A stretch of 64,000 nt of DNA. Source: Cordylochernes scorpioides. Lineage: Eukaryota > Arthropoda > Arachnida > Pseudoscorpiones > Chernetidae. The position numbers were made by a program, and so were the translations under genes. Location of the stretch: assembly GCA_030710605.1 (NCBI GenBank), contig CP092870.1, forward strand, positions 98,298,592 through 98,362,591, in the 5' to 3' direction. The notes under the pieces were generated by a model. That model searched no databases and had not been told where the DNA came from. It worked only from the letters and a program-made list of their open reading frames with translations. Positions 23,101 to 32,494 of the stretch are shown here, piece after piece. The number at the start of each line of letters is the position of its first letter. Position 1 is the stretch's first letter.

Positions 23101-25424
23101 ACAACAACAACAACAACAAAAGCCTTTATTTAGGGCATTCCGCCCCATACAGGATTCACCGCATTTACACGTCAACAGGAGGAGAGGGAAGAGGAAACAT
23201 TTACAACAAAAAATAAGGTTTGTTACCTATTTACAGATGGATCATCCTCCAGTATCCTTTGCCCTGCATTCTTTCTCATGCGCCCAGCATCCGTACAGAA
23301 CTTAACGTATCTATCAATCAGTAATCTATCATTCAGATCTGAAGAGAGAAGTTGACACATGCTATGGTATCCAGATTGACCAGAGGTAGGGCTTGGGAAA
23401 ATTTCAGTACGTTTTTCTGTTAAGAGAGGGCATTGGAAGAAATAGTGAACCAAATTATCATCCATGAGATCCTTACAAAGTAAACAGTTCCGGCCATTTT
23501 CTTTCCAGAAGTCTTTTCTTTCTTCCCTGAAAAATTGCCATAAAACTCTATGTTGTGCAACTAGTCTTTTGTTGGGAAGCGAGATATTTAATCGTAGGTA
23601 CTCCTCTGTCATGAATGATTCACTCAAAGATTTGTAGTGAGCAAAGTGGGTTGAATCAGTAATTTTCATCTGATCGTTTTGAATTAGTTGGTCTGTGGTA
23701 GTTCTAATTATGCCTGGCAATTCTTTCTGTATGGCTAAGTAGTCTTCGCAGCCCTTCAGAAAGGAATATCCCTTGGAGTCTAGAATTTTTATTAAATTTT
23801 GAGTAAAGCTGTTTTCTATTTCCTTTTTCGCGTGACTTTCCAGAGATAGTTTAAGCAAGCATGTGGTAATCTGCTCGTCTCCATTTTTAAAATCCTGACC
23901 CAAAACTTTAATGTGAGTTTTACAGCATTAAGTTCAGTTGATATTCTTCCACATTCTCTTCTGAGGACATATCCTGGTGTGAAGTTTGGTAAGTCTAAGA
24001 GACGACGAAGAAATGCATCTTGGGTATTATTGACTGTCTTCAGCTGGTTGATTGCCCACATTGGTGCGCATATAGTAAAGTAGGAAGAACAATAGTGTCA
24101 AGAAGTTTCATCACTGAGGTAAAGGACTTTATTCGCGCTTTTGTAAGGATTCTCCAAAGTACATTAATTGCATTCAGTGCTTTGTTTCTAAAGTATTGGG
24201 AAGCATATTGGGTCGAGATTTTTGTAGTCAGAGGGTAACCCAGATATGTATACTTAGCTACTATTGTCAGGGGTTGCTGACCCCAAAACCATGTCTCGGA
24301 ACGAGCTGTTCTTCCACCGTTTCTAAACACCATTATTTTAGATTTATTTTGGTTTAACGTTAGGCAGTTCTCTTCTAAGTACTTTTTAAGTAAGTTAATC
24401 TTCAATTGCAAATTTATTTTCGATTCTCCTAAGATCACTATGTCGTCTGCATACAGTAAAAGGTGTATAGTTCCATAATTCTCAAGATTTATGCCTGGCA
24501 ATTCTGATTCATCGAACAGGGGTACCAGATCGTTTAGGAAGAGAATGAATAAATAAGGTGACAACGGCTCCCCCTGCAATACTCCCGCTTGTATTTTGAT
24601 AGCCTCCGTGAAGGAACCCCGCCATCTGACTGTTGCCGTCATTTGGGTATAATAGTTCTTAATTAGTTTAATAAATCGGCAACTCAGACCATTTAATGCT
24701 AATTTTTTCCAAAGTAGATGGTGCGGCACGGTATCAAAGGCCTTCCTTAGGTCAATGAAGAAGGCGTATAACTTTCCCCTTCTACGGCTAAGGGTCATTT
24801 GAATTAATGATACGAGCGTGAAAATGTGGTCCTGACAAGAGTAGCCTTTTCTAAAACCAGCCTGATTTTCTGCCAAAATTGACTTTCTCTCCATCCAATC
24901 GTTCAATCTTGTCTTCATGATAGATGTAAATAATTTCGATAGGTTAGAAATCAGGGATATTCCTCTGTAATTTGACGGGTTGTCCGGATCTCCATTTTTG
25001 AATATTGGGTGGATTATCGTTTTTGTCCATTGTTGAGGAACTTGGGATGTCCCTAAGATTTTATTAAATAAGTTCCTGAGATAAATTGTATGTTCTTCTA
25101 ACAAATATTTAATCGCTTCGTTAGGAATTTCATCAAGTCCTGTAGCCTTATTTTTACCCAATTTGGCAATTTCCTTGGTGACCTCAGTTAGAGATATTTC
25201 ACAATCTAATTCGGGGTCAATGTCCAATATCTCAAGTGGTAACTGTACAACTTTTGTTAAATTTGAACCAAGTAACTCCCGGTAGAAGACTTGCCAGTCT
25301 GCAGTAGAAATTTCACCTTGTAGGTTATTCCTATATTTAAGTGAATTAATAGTCTTCCAAAATTGGGAAGGATCTTTTACATTACTGAGGATAACTTGAA
25401 TTTTGTCAGTATATTCCTTTTTTT
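23101..25424 (-). mobile_element. LINE-A, 5'-truncated non-LTR retrotransposon
   Basis: The element lies between perfect 14-bp target duplications. Its minus-strand 3' end has 'ccctaaataaaggctttt' followed by a (TTG)n tail at 23101-23120. The 5' end is cut inside the region upstream of the reverse transcriptase, as usual for incomplete target-primed reverse transcription. Fragments of the same family occur at 2317-2392, 5750-6425 and 45800-46389. Confidence 0.9.
23223..25420 (-). pseudogene. LINE-A reverse transcriptase ORF, frameshifted
   Basis: The frame is open from the truncated 5' end (about 25420) to about 24040 and encodes a non-LTR reverse transcriptase. The 'PSNYRGISLI' block, 'NQAGFRKGYSCQDH', 'FIDLRKAFDTVPH', 'AGVLQGEPLSPYLF' and the catalytic 'LLLYADDIVILGE' box are all visible. 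It then shifts frame near 24050 and again near 23890-23900. The C-terminal part, with a Cys/His knuckle ('CLLCKDLMDDNLVHYFFQC'), runs to 23223. No endonuclease domain remains and no RNase H is seen. The clade (jockey/CR1/L2-like) is not resolved. Two frameshifts and the truncation make it inactive. Confidence 0.85.
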
Positions 25425-25438
25425 GAAGTCCGCTTCAT
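25425..25438. repeat. LINE-A target site duplication, right
   Basis: Exact copy of 23087-23100. Confidence 0.9.
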
Positions 25439-25520
25439 TGTCCACCGGCTTTTCCTTGATTCTGTGGGTGACTTTGTGGAGGCCCCAGAAGTGGCCTCTA
25501 CACCTGTCTTAGCAGATATG
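25439..25520 (-). other. Coding-like segment next to the LINE-A insertion
   Basis: On the minus strand, after an AG near 25505, a GC-richer run reads 'GHFWGLHKVTHRIKEKPVDN' and continues across the LINE-A target sequence. Before the insertion it would have ended at a TAA just beyond. A second frame is also open here and the acceptor is weak, so this is only a hint of a disrupted exon. Confidence 0.2.
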
Positions 25521-25535
25521 TGTCTATTTTTATTG

Positions 25536-27177
25536 GGAAATGATTGTTTTCCATTAATTTATTTTTCTTAGGCATCTGACCCTGCCTAAATTTTTCAATC
25601 CCTTAAAGGCTATAAAAGTGTTGAATATTCATATTAAGAGCGCATAAATGAATTTTCATAATAAATAATAGTTAAGTCTTCCTAGACCGCATTTGAACTC
25701 AATAAAGCTAATAAAAACTGTTTCAGATAAGAAAAGTTGGGCAATTGAACTGTTCAACTTTCAAAAAGCGGTTGGGAATAAAATTGCACTCACACTCATG
25801 CACAATAAATAATAGTTGTATATTTATTGTCAACCAATTTTATTTAACCTGTCTTAGGAGTCAACCTGTTTTGCGAGAGCCTTTTTGATTGGAACCAAAT
25901 ATAAACTCTCAAGGCATATTTTACTGTAAATCACATAATAAAAGAAAATAAGACCTAATCCAAATTGTGCTTTATCAACTGTGAATCACAAATAGAAAAT
26001 TAAATATATAAATTGAAAGTATAGACAAAAATTCATTTAATTTTATTTTAAACTATTCTAAATAAATTTAGTACCCATAGAAGGGCGCTTATTCAAATAG
26101 AGGAAGAGATATTTTGTAAGAAGAGATAATCTTTTATCGGGAGAATGCATCGACAAGCCAACTGGTAGTAAACAATATCTGTCAAAACAGGAATTAAATT
26201 TAGCTGTTGATCTTTGTAAATCCATGAGCATGAGTTGGACGAGCCCGCACCCTAGAATGGGCTACCCCCTTTTCAGAAGACTTATAAACCTGTGATAGTC
26301 TGTACTAGAGATTTTGATCCTGTTAAGAAAGGCCATTTGACCTTTTAGACAAAAAGGATCTGACCAAAAAAAAACCCTACTTTGTCAGTGCTATCAATAA
26401 TGATCCTCTAAATAAACAGTATTTAAGACTAAGGTGATTTCGCGGAGCGAGTCAAGTAATGTTGGCGAAGATTATTTGTGAGGTAAGACCATTTGTTTTT
26501 TTTTATTATTATTTAAAAAATATTCCTGCAAATAAACCTAGCTATGTTGGCTTATCATCCATGATAATGGAAATCTTGCAGTCTAGCTGAAAATGCCTCT
26601 GAAACCAGAGCCCATCAGCCATTTTGGCTTGTTAAAAGTACATTCAATATGATCAACAAATGTGTCCTTTCCAGGAAATATGACTGATGTGTTGATGAAA
26701 ATTATCCAAATAAAAAGGCATCGGTAAATGTAAATATATGTGGGCTATAAGTCTAAATTTCCATAAATAAAAAATAATGTTTAAAGAGATGTCATAAAAC
26801 TAACTCTAAGACCATTACATGAAGTCTGAACAGAAACAATAGTGTGCTAGCCTTTAATGTCCTCAAATTATTTAAGGATGCTAATCCTCGAAGAGCTGAG
26901 AGAAATATACACATTATGCAATTATTCACATGAAATTTCTTGTAAGAGAAAAGTAAAAGATTTTTACATGTGAAGGCAGATGTGCATATAATTAGACTCT
27001 TCATACACACTAGAAGTCATTCTGAGTGTATTCTGGCCTCAAAAATTCCCATACAACTTCACCAGCTAAAATACTCCTTTGGAAAATTAAGTTGATTTTA
27101 TATCACCTCTTGTGTTGGATGATATGAAATCAAAGCCACCCCTGCATTAATGAGGGTCACATCCTGAAAATATGGTA
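25536..27177. other. AT-rich stretch, no gene seen
   Basis: No frame over about 75 codons, no family signature and no recognised repeat. Confidence 0.45.
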
Positions 27178-27339
27178 TAGTTAAACCTGTCTATAGCGCC
27201 TTTCTCTCTATAGCGCCTGATTTTAAACATAAAAATGTAAACATTTTACATTAAAACAGACCTGTTTATAGCACCCCCTCTCTATAGCACCCTATTTTGG
27301 AGAGTCCCAAGAGGGGACGCTATAGACAGGTTTAACTGT
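27178..27339. mobile_element. MITE family A
   Basis: The ends 'agttaaacctgtctatagcg' and 'cgctatagacaggtttaact' are inverted repeats. Internal 'ctctctatagc.cc' motifs repeat. Closest relatives are at 40987-41165 and 41446-41622. Confidence 0.7.
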
Positions 27340-27421
27340 ATATAGAAAATTAAACATAACCCAGTTCCTGACAGTTACAATTTATAAGATGTATACAGGA
27401 GGGAGGGCGTATATAGTAGTA

Positions 27422-27657
27422 CAGTGGTACCTCGACATACGAGTTTAAATTTGTTCCGCAACCTTACTCGTATCTTGAATTACTGGCCATACTGCCTCGA
27501 CAGGTCAACAACTCGAACACCTTGCTCATGTTTTTCTATAATTTCACGTTTTAATTCAATACTCATCTTTTTCTTAGCACTTGACTTTTTACAAACTTTC
27601 TTCCGATCCATTGTTATCAAAATAAATGAAGGGCGCTCGTATGTCGAGGTACCACTG
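27422..27657. mobile_element. MITE family B, 236 bp, TA target site
   Basis: Starts 'cagtggtacctcgacatacg' and ends with its reverse complement, flanked by TA on both sides (27420-27421 and 27658-27659). This suits a non-autonomous Tc1/mariner/pogo-type element. It has no coding capacity. Confidence 0.8.
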
Positions 27658-27662
27658 TACTA

Positions 27663-27905
27663 TGTAAATGTCGTTCCACCAGCACTAACAGTCATGGGGC
27701 TAAGTTGGTTACAGGCATCTATGGGTAACACAAAGGACCAGGCAGGTTGGATGGCGCCTAAGATAGAGGCCAGAGCCATAGACGCGACAAGGTCCAGGGG
27801 GTTGTGTTGTCTGGCGGCTGGTAAAACTCACTAATGACTTGTAGAAGTTCCCAGGGAGGAAATGACATAATCTCAATGAACTGGACCTCGTCTTGCCTGG
27901 GTGTG
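27663..27905 (-). other. GC-rich coding-like segment, unresolved
   Basis: GC content rises sharply. Two minus-strand runs look protein-like but lie in different frames: 'QDEVQFIEIMSFPPWELLQV' (about 27900-27830) and a hydrophobic 'NPLDLVASMALASILGAIQP' plus 'AWSFVLPIDACN' (about 27810-27700). A GTGAGT donor-like site lies between them, but only about 22 bases separate it from the next AG, too short for an intron. This may be a frameshifted pseudogene of a membrane protein. I see no secure family. Confidence 0.2.
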
Positions 27906-28081
27906 GTGGCTGGACTCTCTTTTTATAACTTTATTGTCTTTTTTTGTGATTACATGATGGGGGGCCACAAGATGGCACTTTGAAGTTTTATATACATTTG
28001 GGACTTTACACTATTTATATAATAAGTATGCATATGAAAATGTGTACATTGACTTATGTTGCTACATATATATTAGTTGGA

Positions 28082-28352
28082 AACTATTATAGACGTGTGT
28101 GATTCTTTTAAAAATTAAACAATTTCTACTGCCTTTACTGCAATGGAAAAATTGATGGGAGGGCCTTGCTCATCAGTGGTGAACCCCCAGGCGGTTTCGC
28201 CATTTTAATTTATTTAATGGTAGATTAAACTGGCGAAACCGCCGGGAGGGTTCACCACTCATAGGCAAGGCACTTCCATTAATTTTTTCATTGCAGTAAG
28301 GGCAGTAGAAATTATTTTATTTTTAAAAGAATCATACGCTTCTATAATAGTT
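28082..28352. repeat. Foldback family F, reference copy (271 bp)
   Basis: The whole element is an imperfect palindrome centred near 28217. 'aaactattatag' at the left mirrors 'ctataatagttt' at the right. 'ctgcctttactgcaatg', 'ggagggccttgctcatca' and 'ggcggtttcgcca' mirror 'cattgcagtaagggcag', 'aggcaaggcacttcc' and 'tggcgaaaccgcc'. Half copies are scattered at 1420-2130, 3600, 4915, 16640 and 41650. It has no coding capacity. Confidence 0.75.
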
Positions 28353-28683
28353 TAGAATTTTCACAACAGATGGCGCGCTAATGCATTGCATATATATTAG
28401 ACTTTTGTTATAGTTGACCAAAAATAGTGCTTTGGCCTATTCAGTTTATTTTAAATCTGAGCAGAGAACAAATACTTTTTTAAATGCATTCATTAAAAGA
28501 GAGAAGTGACCCTTTTGAATAAGAATACCATCCTCTCCTACACTTTTTTACAATATATAATGAAAGATTGAGGGCAGATATATCCAGAATTTAGCACATC
28601 TCCCCATTAAAATGCATAAAAAATAAATATGAACCGAATTTTATATGCATTCAGTCTTTACTGTTTATGTACCTTATGTTTCT
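28353..28683. other. AT-rich spacer, no gene seen
   Basis: Begins with the family F outer flank ('acagatggcgcgctaatg'). Otherwise unremarkable. Confidence 0.4.
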
Positions 28684-28735
28684 AAGGGGTAGTTGGCGTT
28701 CTGCGCTCCAGGAAGCTGAGTATAAATATCTCTCT
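28684..28735 (+). mobile_element. LINE-B 3' terminal fragment
   Basis: 'gtagttggcgttctgcgctc' plus 'caggaagctgagtataaat' matches the 3' end seen at 44805-44840 and, inverted, at 48395-48440. Confidence 0.55.
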
Positions 28736-29037
28736 CATGTTTTCCATAAATTTATTAAGTTACTCTATACAAAGTAACCTTGCTATAACATCACTTGGGC
28801 TATGATTTTTTTGTTGTTATAGCCAATTGCCAAAATATTGGACGTCAGGATTGTAACCAAGGCTGTTATGACAATATTAAACTGCATCTGTTCTTGTGCC
28901 TTGCTATAGCATCACTTAGGCTATAATTAAATGTTGTTATAGTCAAAGTTATAACAATGGGTACTTAAAATTGAACATCTGGTTTCTCACCAAGGCTGTT
29001 ATAACAAGATATATAAAAGTGATTTTGCACAATTTGG

Positions 29038-29150
29038 ATTATAAACACGTACTTCAGTACTTTTGTCTGAAAATGGTAACAATGCTGTTACTGAAACATC
29101 ACACACTATTTATTTATTTTGTCTTATTACCTTGTGTTTAAGATATATAA
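29038..29150. repeat. Half copy of palindromic family P
   Basis: 'tggtaacaatgctgttactg', 'aaacatcacacactatttat' and 'gtcttattaccttgtgttt' are the right arm of the palindrome at 42150-42269. Confidence 0.6.
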
Positions 29151-29259
29151 AAAATAATGAGAGCATATTCTGACAAGAAGCACATGTGCTTTTTAGATAT
29201 CTATATTCTTGTGTACTCCTAGAAAACTATCAATATATTTGTTACTTTCTATATGTATA

Positions 29260-29410
29260 CGTTTAGCTTACAGGCAAAGTCGACTTTCACCGAAGTGTGC
29301 CTGGATCATGGTGCCATGATCAACGAAAGCTGTACCCCTACATCCCATGCCATGAGATCACATGGAATTCGTGTAATCTTTACACAAGAGGATAAGAAAC
29401 AACAACAACA
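29260..29410. repeat. Dispersed repeat ending in (CAA)n
   Basis: Contains 'atggaattcgtgtaatcttt', 'acacaagaggataagaaac' and (CAA)n. The same string recurs at 53150-53215 and 57535-57680, and on the other strand at 62386-62440, where the Gypsy element landed in it. Confidence 0.55.
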
Positions 29411-29627
29411 TACTTTTAGCTGGGTTCTTGCAACGACTAACTGGCAAAAAATGCTATGTCAACAGAAGTAGGGTGAATTACCATTACTTTTTCAAGGTGT
29501 TTTGGTTCAACCATGTGTTTGTTCACTTTAAGCATACTCAGCACTATTTAGTGTCAAAAATTTTAGTTAAAACTAATCTCTCTCCTTCATACCTATCTCT
29601 ACAGTTCCCATCAAAACAGATGTCAAA

Positions 29628-29945
29628 ACTTTTTTTTTTTTGCTTATCCCTAGTACAAGTGGTACAGGCCATGATAATCATGGTGGGTAGAAGAAGGGGA
29701 CTGCTTTTACTATAAGTGCACCTCATGTCTACACATGTGGGAAGCAGTTCGACTTTACATTTACAAATGTGCCAGAGCCCTGTTTGGTTACTTGCACTCG
29801 CTGTTGGGGTTGGACTTTTTGCTAGAATCGGGAGCCATTGGAGCATTTTTTTTTTTTAATCAGAAAAAAAGTGACCAATGTGGGAATCGAACTCGGGTCA
29901 TAGTGGTCTAAGACCAAGGGTTTAGATCATCCTTCCATGGACCCC
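29628..29945 (-). mobile_element. SINE copy, near full length
   Basis: Read on the minus strand, the tRNA-like head has a B-box match 'gagttcgattccc'. Then come the A/T-rich linker, 'gctccaatggctcccgattc', 'gcaagtaaccaaacaggg', the 'agacatgaggtgcac' tail and 'ctagggataagcaaa'. The A-box region ('tggaaggatgatctaaac') is recognisable. Confidence 0.75.
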
Positions 29946-30041
29946 CAGATATCATCTATTGGTCATCTCTGTAAACTAGTGACTCAGGTTATTGATAAAG
30001 AAGATGTGACCTTCTAGGTACAACAACCTCCAACAGTGTTT

Positions 30042-30153
30042 TTTGCTTATCCCAAGTACATGTGGTACAGGCCATGATAATCATGGTGGGTAGAAGTAGG
30101 CGACTGCTTTTACTGTAAGTGCACCACATGTCTACACATGTGACAAGCAGTCC
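30042..30153 (-). mobile_element. SINE tail fragment
   Basis: 'gcttatcccaagtacatgtg', 'catgataatcatggtgggta' and 'ccacatgtctacacatgtg' belong to the SINE tail. The head is absent. Confidence 0.65.
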
Positions 30154-30191
30154 AACAGTGTGATGGGGAGTGAAGTAAGATCTATAAATTA

Positions 30192-30346
30192 ACTACAATA
30201 AGACCTAATCCAAATAATAGTATGTGACGTTTCAGTAACAGCATTGTTACCATCATTAGACAAAATAAAATGATGGTGGTAACAATGCTGTTACTGAAAC
30301 GTCGCACGCTATTATTTAATTTGGATTAGGTCTTATTTTCTTGTAG
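30192..30346. repeat. Palindromic family P copy
   Basis: 'ctacaataagacctaatcc' and 'acgtttcagtaacagcat' at the left mirror 'atgctgttactgaaacgt' and 'ggattaggtcttattttctt' at the right, with a short loop near 30267. Confidence 0.75.
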
Positions 30347-30360
30347 CTATAATCCAAATT

Positions 30361-30790
30361 GTGTTTTATATCAATTATAAATTAAATAAAAAGTTACAGA
30401 AACTCAATGAGAATACAGAGGGAATGGCAAAATTATGTACAGTCACTAAAGGTAAGCACAATCAACCAACACCTGCTCATGCAGCTGTTGTTAGGGTCAC
30501 AGTAGCATTGATGTCTGTCCTCCATAGACCAGTTGGTCTCGAGGACCACGCCATCACCATCTCCTCAGCGGCGAAGTACGTTATCTACGTATTCTTCGTA
30601 GATCCCAAAATGTGTGGTGTCGCTGGAGACCCACTGGCGATTCTTTACCAAACTCTGCAGCGCTGGCAGAGGCGCCATATTCATTGTACATAGTGTATAT
30701 AATCCATATTATCTTTTTTTTTAAATAGTGCAGACTGTGCACTTTGCATGTATTGACAAGATGTCAATAAAATTATTTTAATTGTCAATT
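30361..30790 (+). other. Probable LINE 3' remnant
   Basis: A 110-codon frame (30361-30693) with GC-richer sequence is followed by 'gacaagatgtcaataaaatt' and 'attttaattgtcaattgtc'. That tail also ends the fragment at 6424-6680 on the other strand. I do not recognise the protein, so this rests on the tail. Confidence 0.35.
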
Positions 30791-31255
30791 GTCAATGTTA
30801 GGAATGACCTCAGTGAAAGCTAAGCTGGACTGCCATAGAATGTGGTTAATGTTCTTTGAACAACAGAAGAGAGATGTATACATACATACAGTACATTTAA
30901 CCATCAACTCATGAAGTTGCTGAATTTTTAAGCCCCAAGAGATAAGAAGGAAGAGAATAGTGAAGCACAATTTGGATTATAGACAATTTTTTTTTTTTTT
31001 TGACAATTTAAACAATTATTGATTCTTCTCTAATCAATTTTTACAAAGATGGAAAACATATATAATAAGATAGTAAATAAAGGGTAGATAAAATGTAGGG
31101 GAATAGTTGTGTATGTGTACACATTTCTTCAGCAAGGTTTCCCCACCTTGAGAGAGTTCTCCTCCAGACAAGGTCTTCTTGAACACTCCTCAGTTCCACG
31201 CCGAGTAAGTAGCTATAGATGCATATCTTGGCAGACGATAATTTGGATTATAGAT

Positions 31256-31457
31256 ACAGGAAAATAAGACCAAATCCAAATAAATTAATAGTGTGTGACA
31301 TTTCAGTTATGTTGTTACCATCATCAGACAAAAGAATTTTTAAAATGTTTTTAAAATTGTTATTATTTTTTATTCTTTTGTCTGATGATGGTAACAACAC
31401 TGTTACCGAAACGTCACATACTATTAATTTATTTGGATTTGGCTTATTACCTTGTAA
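31256..31457. repeat. Palindromic family P copy
   Basis: 'aataagaccaaatccaaata', 'agtgtgtgacatttcag' and 'accatcatcagacaaaagaa' are mirrored by 'ttcttttgtctgatgatggt' and 'accgaaacgtcacatact'. The loop is AT-rich. Confidence 0.75.
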
Positions 31458-31523
31458 AGAAGAGTAAAATATATAAGATTTTTGTTAAAATGAACATATC
31501 CAAATAAAAGTAATCAAAATATA

Positions 31524-31729
31524 CTCAGGGACAAAACTTAAGGAAGTGGAAAGTCTTTGATGTTGCAGATCGTCTATATTTTTTTAAAGAGACAGAGGCA
31601 ATTTTGTTCACACTTTGTTATCTCGTGTATATGATAAAGGTCACTGTAATGTCTTTCAGAGTTATTGTCTGAATCCCGATATACATACTAAAAGGTACAA
31701 CTTCCTCAAGTTTTGTCCATGAGTGTATA
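31524..31729. mobile_element. MITE family C, host of a SINE insertion
   Basis: Starts near 'ctcagggacaaaacttaagg' and ends 'cctcaagttttgtccatgag'. The core 'ataaaggtcactgtaatgtc' is shared with 8757-8982. The last 11 bases (31719-31729) are duplicated after the adjacent SINE. Confidence 0.7.
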
Positions 31730-32044
31730 TATATATTTTTTTACTTATCCCTAGTACACGTACGTGGTACAGGCCATGATAATCATGGTAGGTAGTTAGC
31801 GACTGCTTTTACTGTAAGCGCACCACATGTCCACACATGTGAAAAGCAGTTCGACTTTGCACTTACAAATGTGCCAGAGCCCCATTTGGTTACTTGCACT
31901 CGCTGGTGGGGTTGGACTTCTGCAAGAATCGGGGGCCATTGGAGCATTTTTTTTTTAAACAGAAAAAAGTGTCCAATGTGGGAATCGAACCCGGGTCGTA
32001 GTGGTCAAAACTCAAACGGTTTAACCAGCCTTCCACCGACCCCT
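31730..32044 (-). mobile_element. Full-length SINE with 11-bp target duplication
   Basis: The tRNA-like head is at the right end: A-box region 'ggtggaaggctggttaaacc', B box 'gggttcgattcccac'. The body follows ('accaaatggggctctggc', 'gtaagtgcaaagtcgaact') and then the tail ('cacatgtgtggacatgtgg', 'catgattatcatggcctg', 'ctagggataagtaaa') running into an A/T tail at 31730-31745. 'atgagtgtata' occurs on both sides (31719-31729 and 32045-32055). It is the best reference copy in the window. Confidence 0.85.
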
Positions 32045-32110
32045 ATGAGTGTATAATTCACTAATGCGCCATTTATATCTTCAGTAGGTTTATTTGTTTA
32101 GCATATTGGT

Positions 32111-32216
32111 TTTTTTTCTTATCCCTAGTACATGTGGCCATGATAATCATGGTGGGTAGAAATTGACGACTGCTTTTACTGTAAGTGCACCACATATCTA
32201 CACATGTGAAAAGCAA
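32111..32216 (-). mobile_element. SINE tail fragment
   Basis: 'cttatccctagtacatgtgg', 'catgataatcatggtgggta' and 'ccacatatctacacatgtg'. Lies just downstream of the PRPF8 3' end. Confidence 0.6.
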
Positions 32217-32371
32217 GTTATTTGCATAATCTTAAATTTTTACCATCTCTCTGTGTATTGTTTAAAAAAATTGTGTACAAAGAAAAATTATATTTTAAAA
32301 AGAAAACTAAAATTGTGTACTTATTTTTTTAAAATGGGGTAAATAAAAAAACACAAAATAGAGAGTGAATA

Positions 32372-32383
32372 TTTATTTTTATT
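32372..32383 (-). terminator. Candidate PRPF8 polyadenylation signals
   Basis: On the minus strand two AATAAA hexamers stand back to back about 110 bases after the PRPF8 stop codon. Confidence 0.6.
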
Positions 32384-32494
32384 TTCAAAGAAACACTCTG
32401 GTATGATACATGATAATGGATATTCAAATGTATAAGACAGAAAAATATAAAGAAAGAAAGGGAGTAACAGATGGCTGTAGAATATACAGATGTC

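Noticed and set aside
31980-32044. tRNA gene
   Set aside because: A and B boxes are present but the sequence does not close into a cloverleaf acceptor and continues into the SINE body. It is a SINE head. The same holds at 53720-53790, 29880-29945 and 63313-63385.
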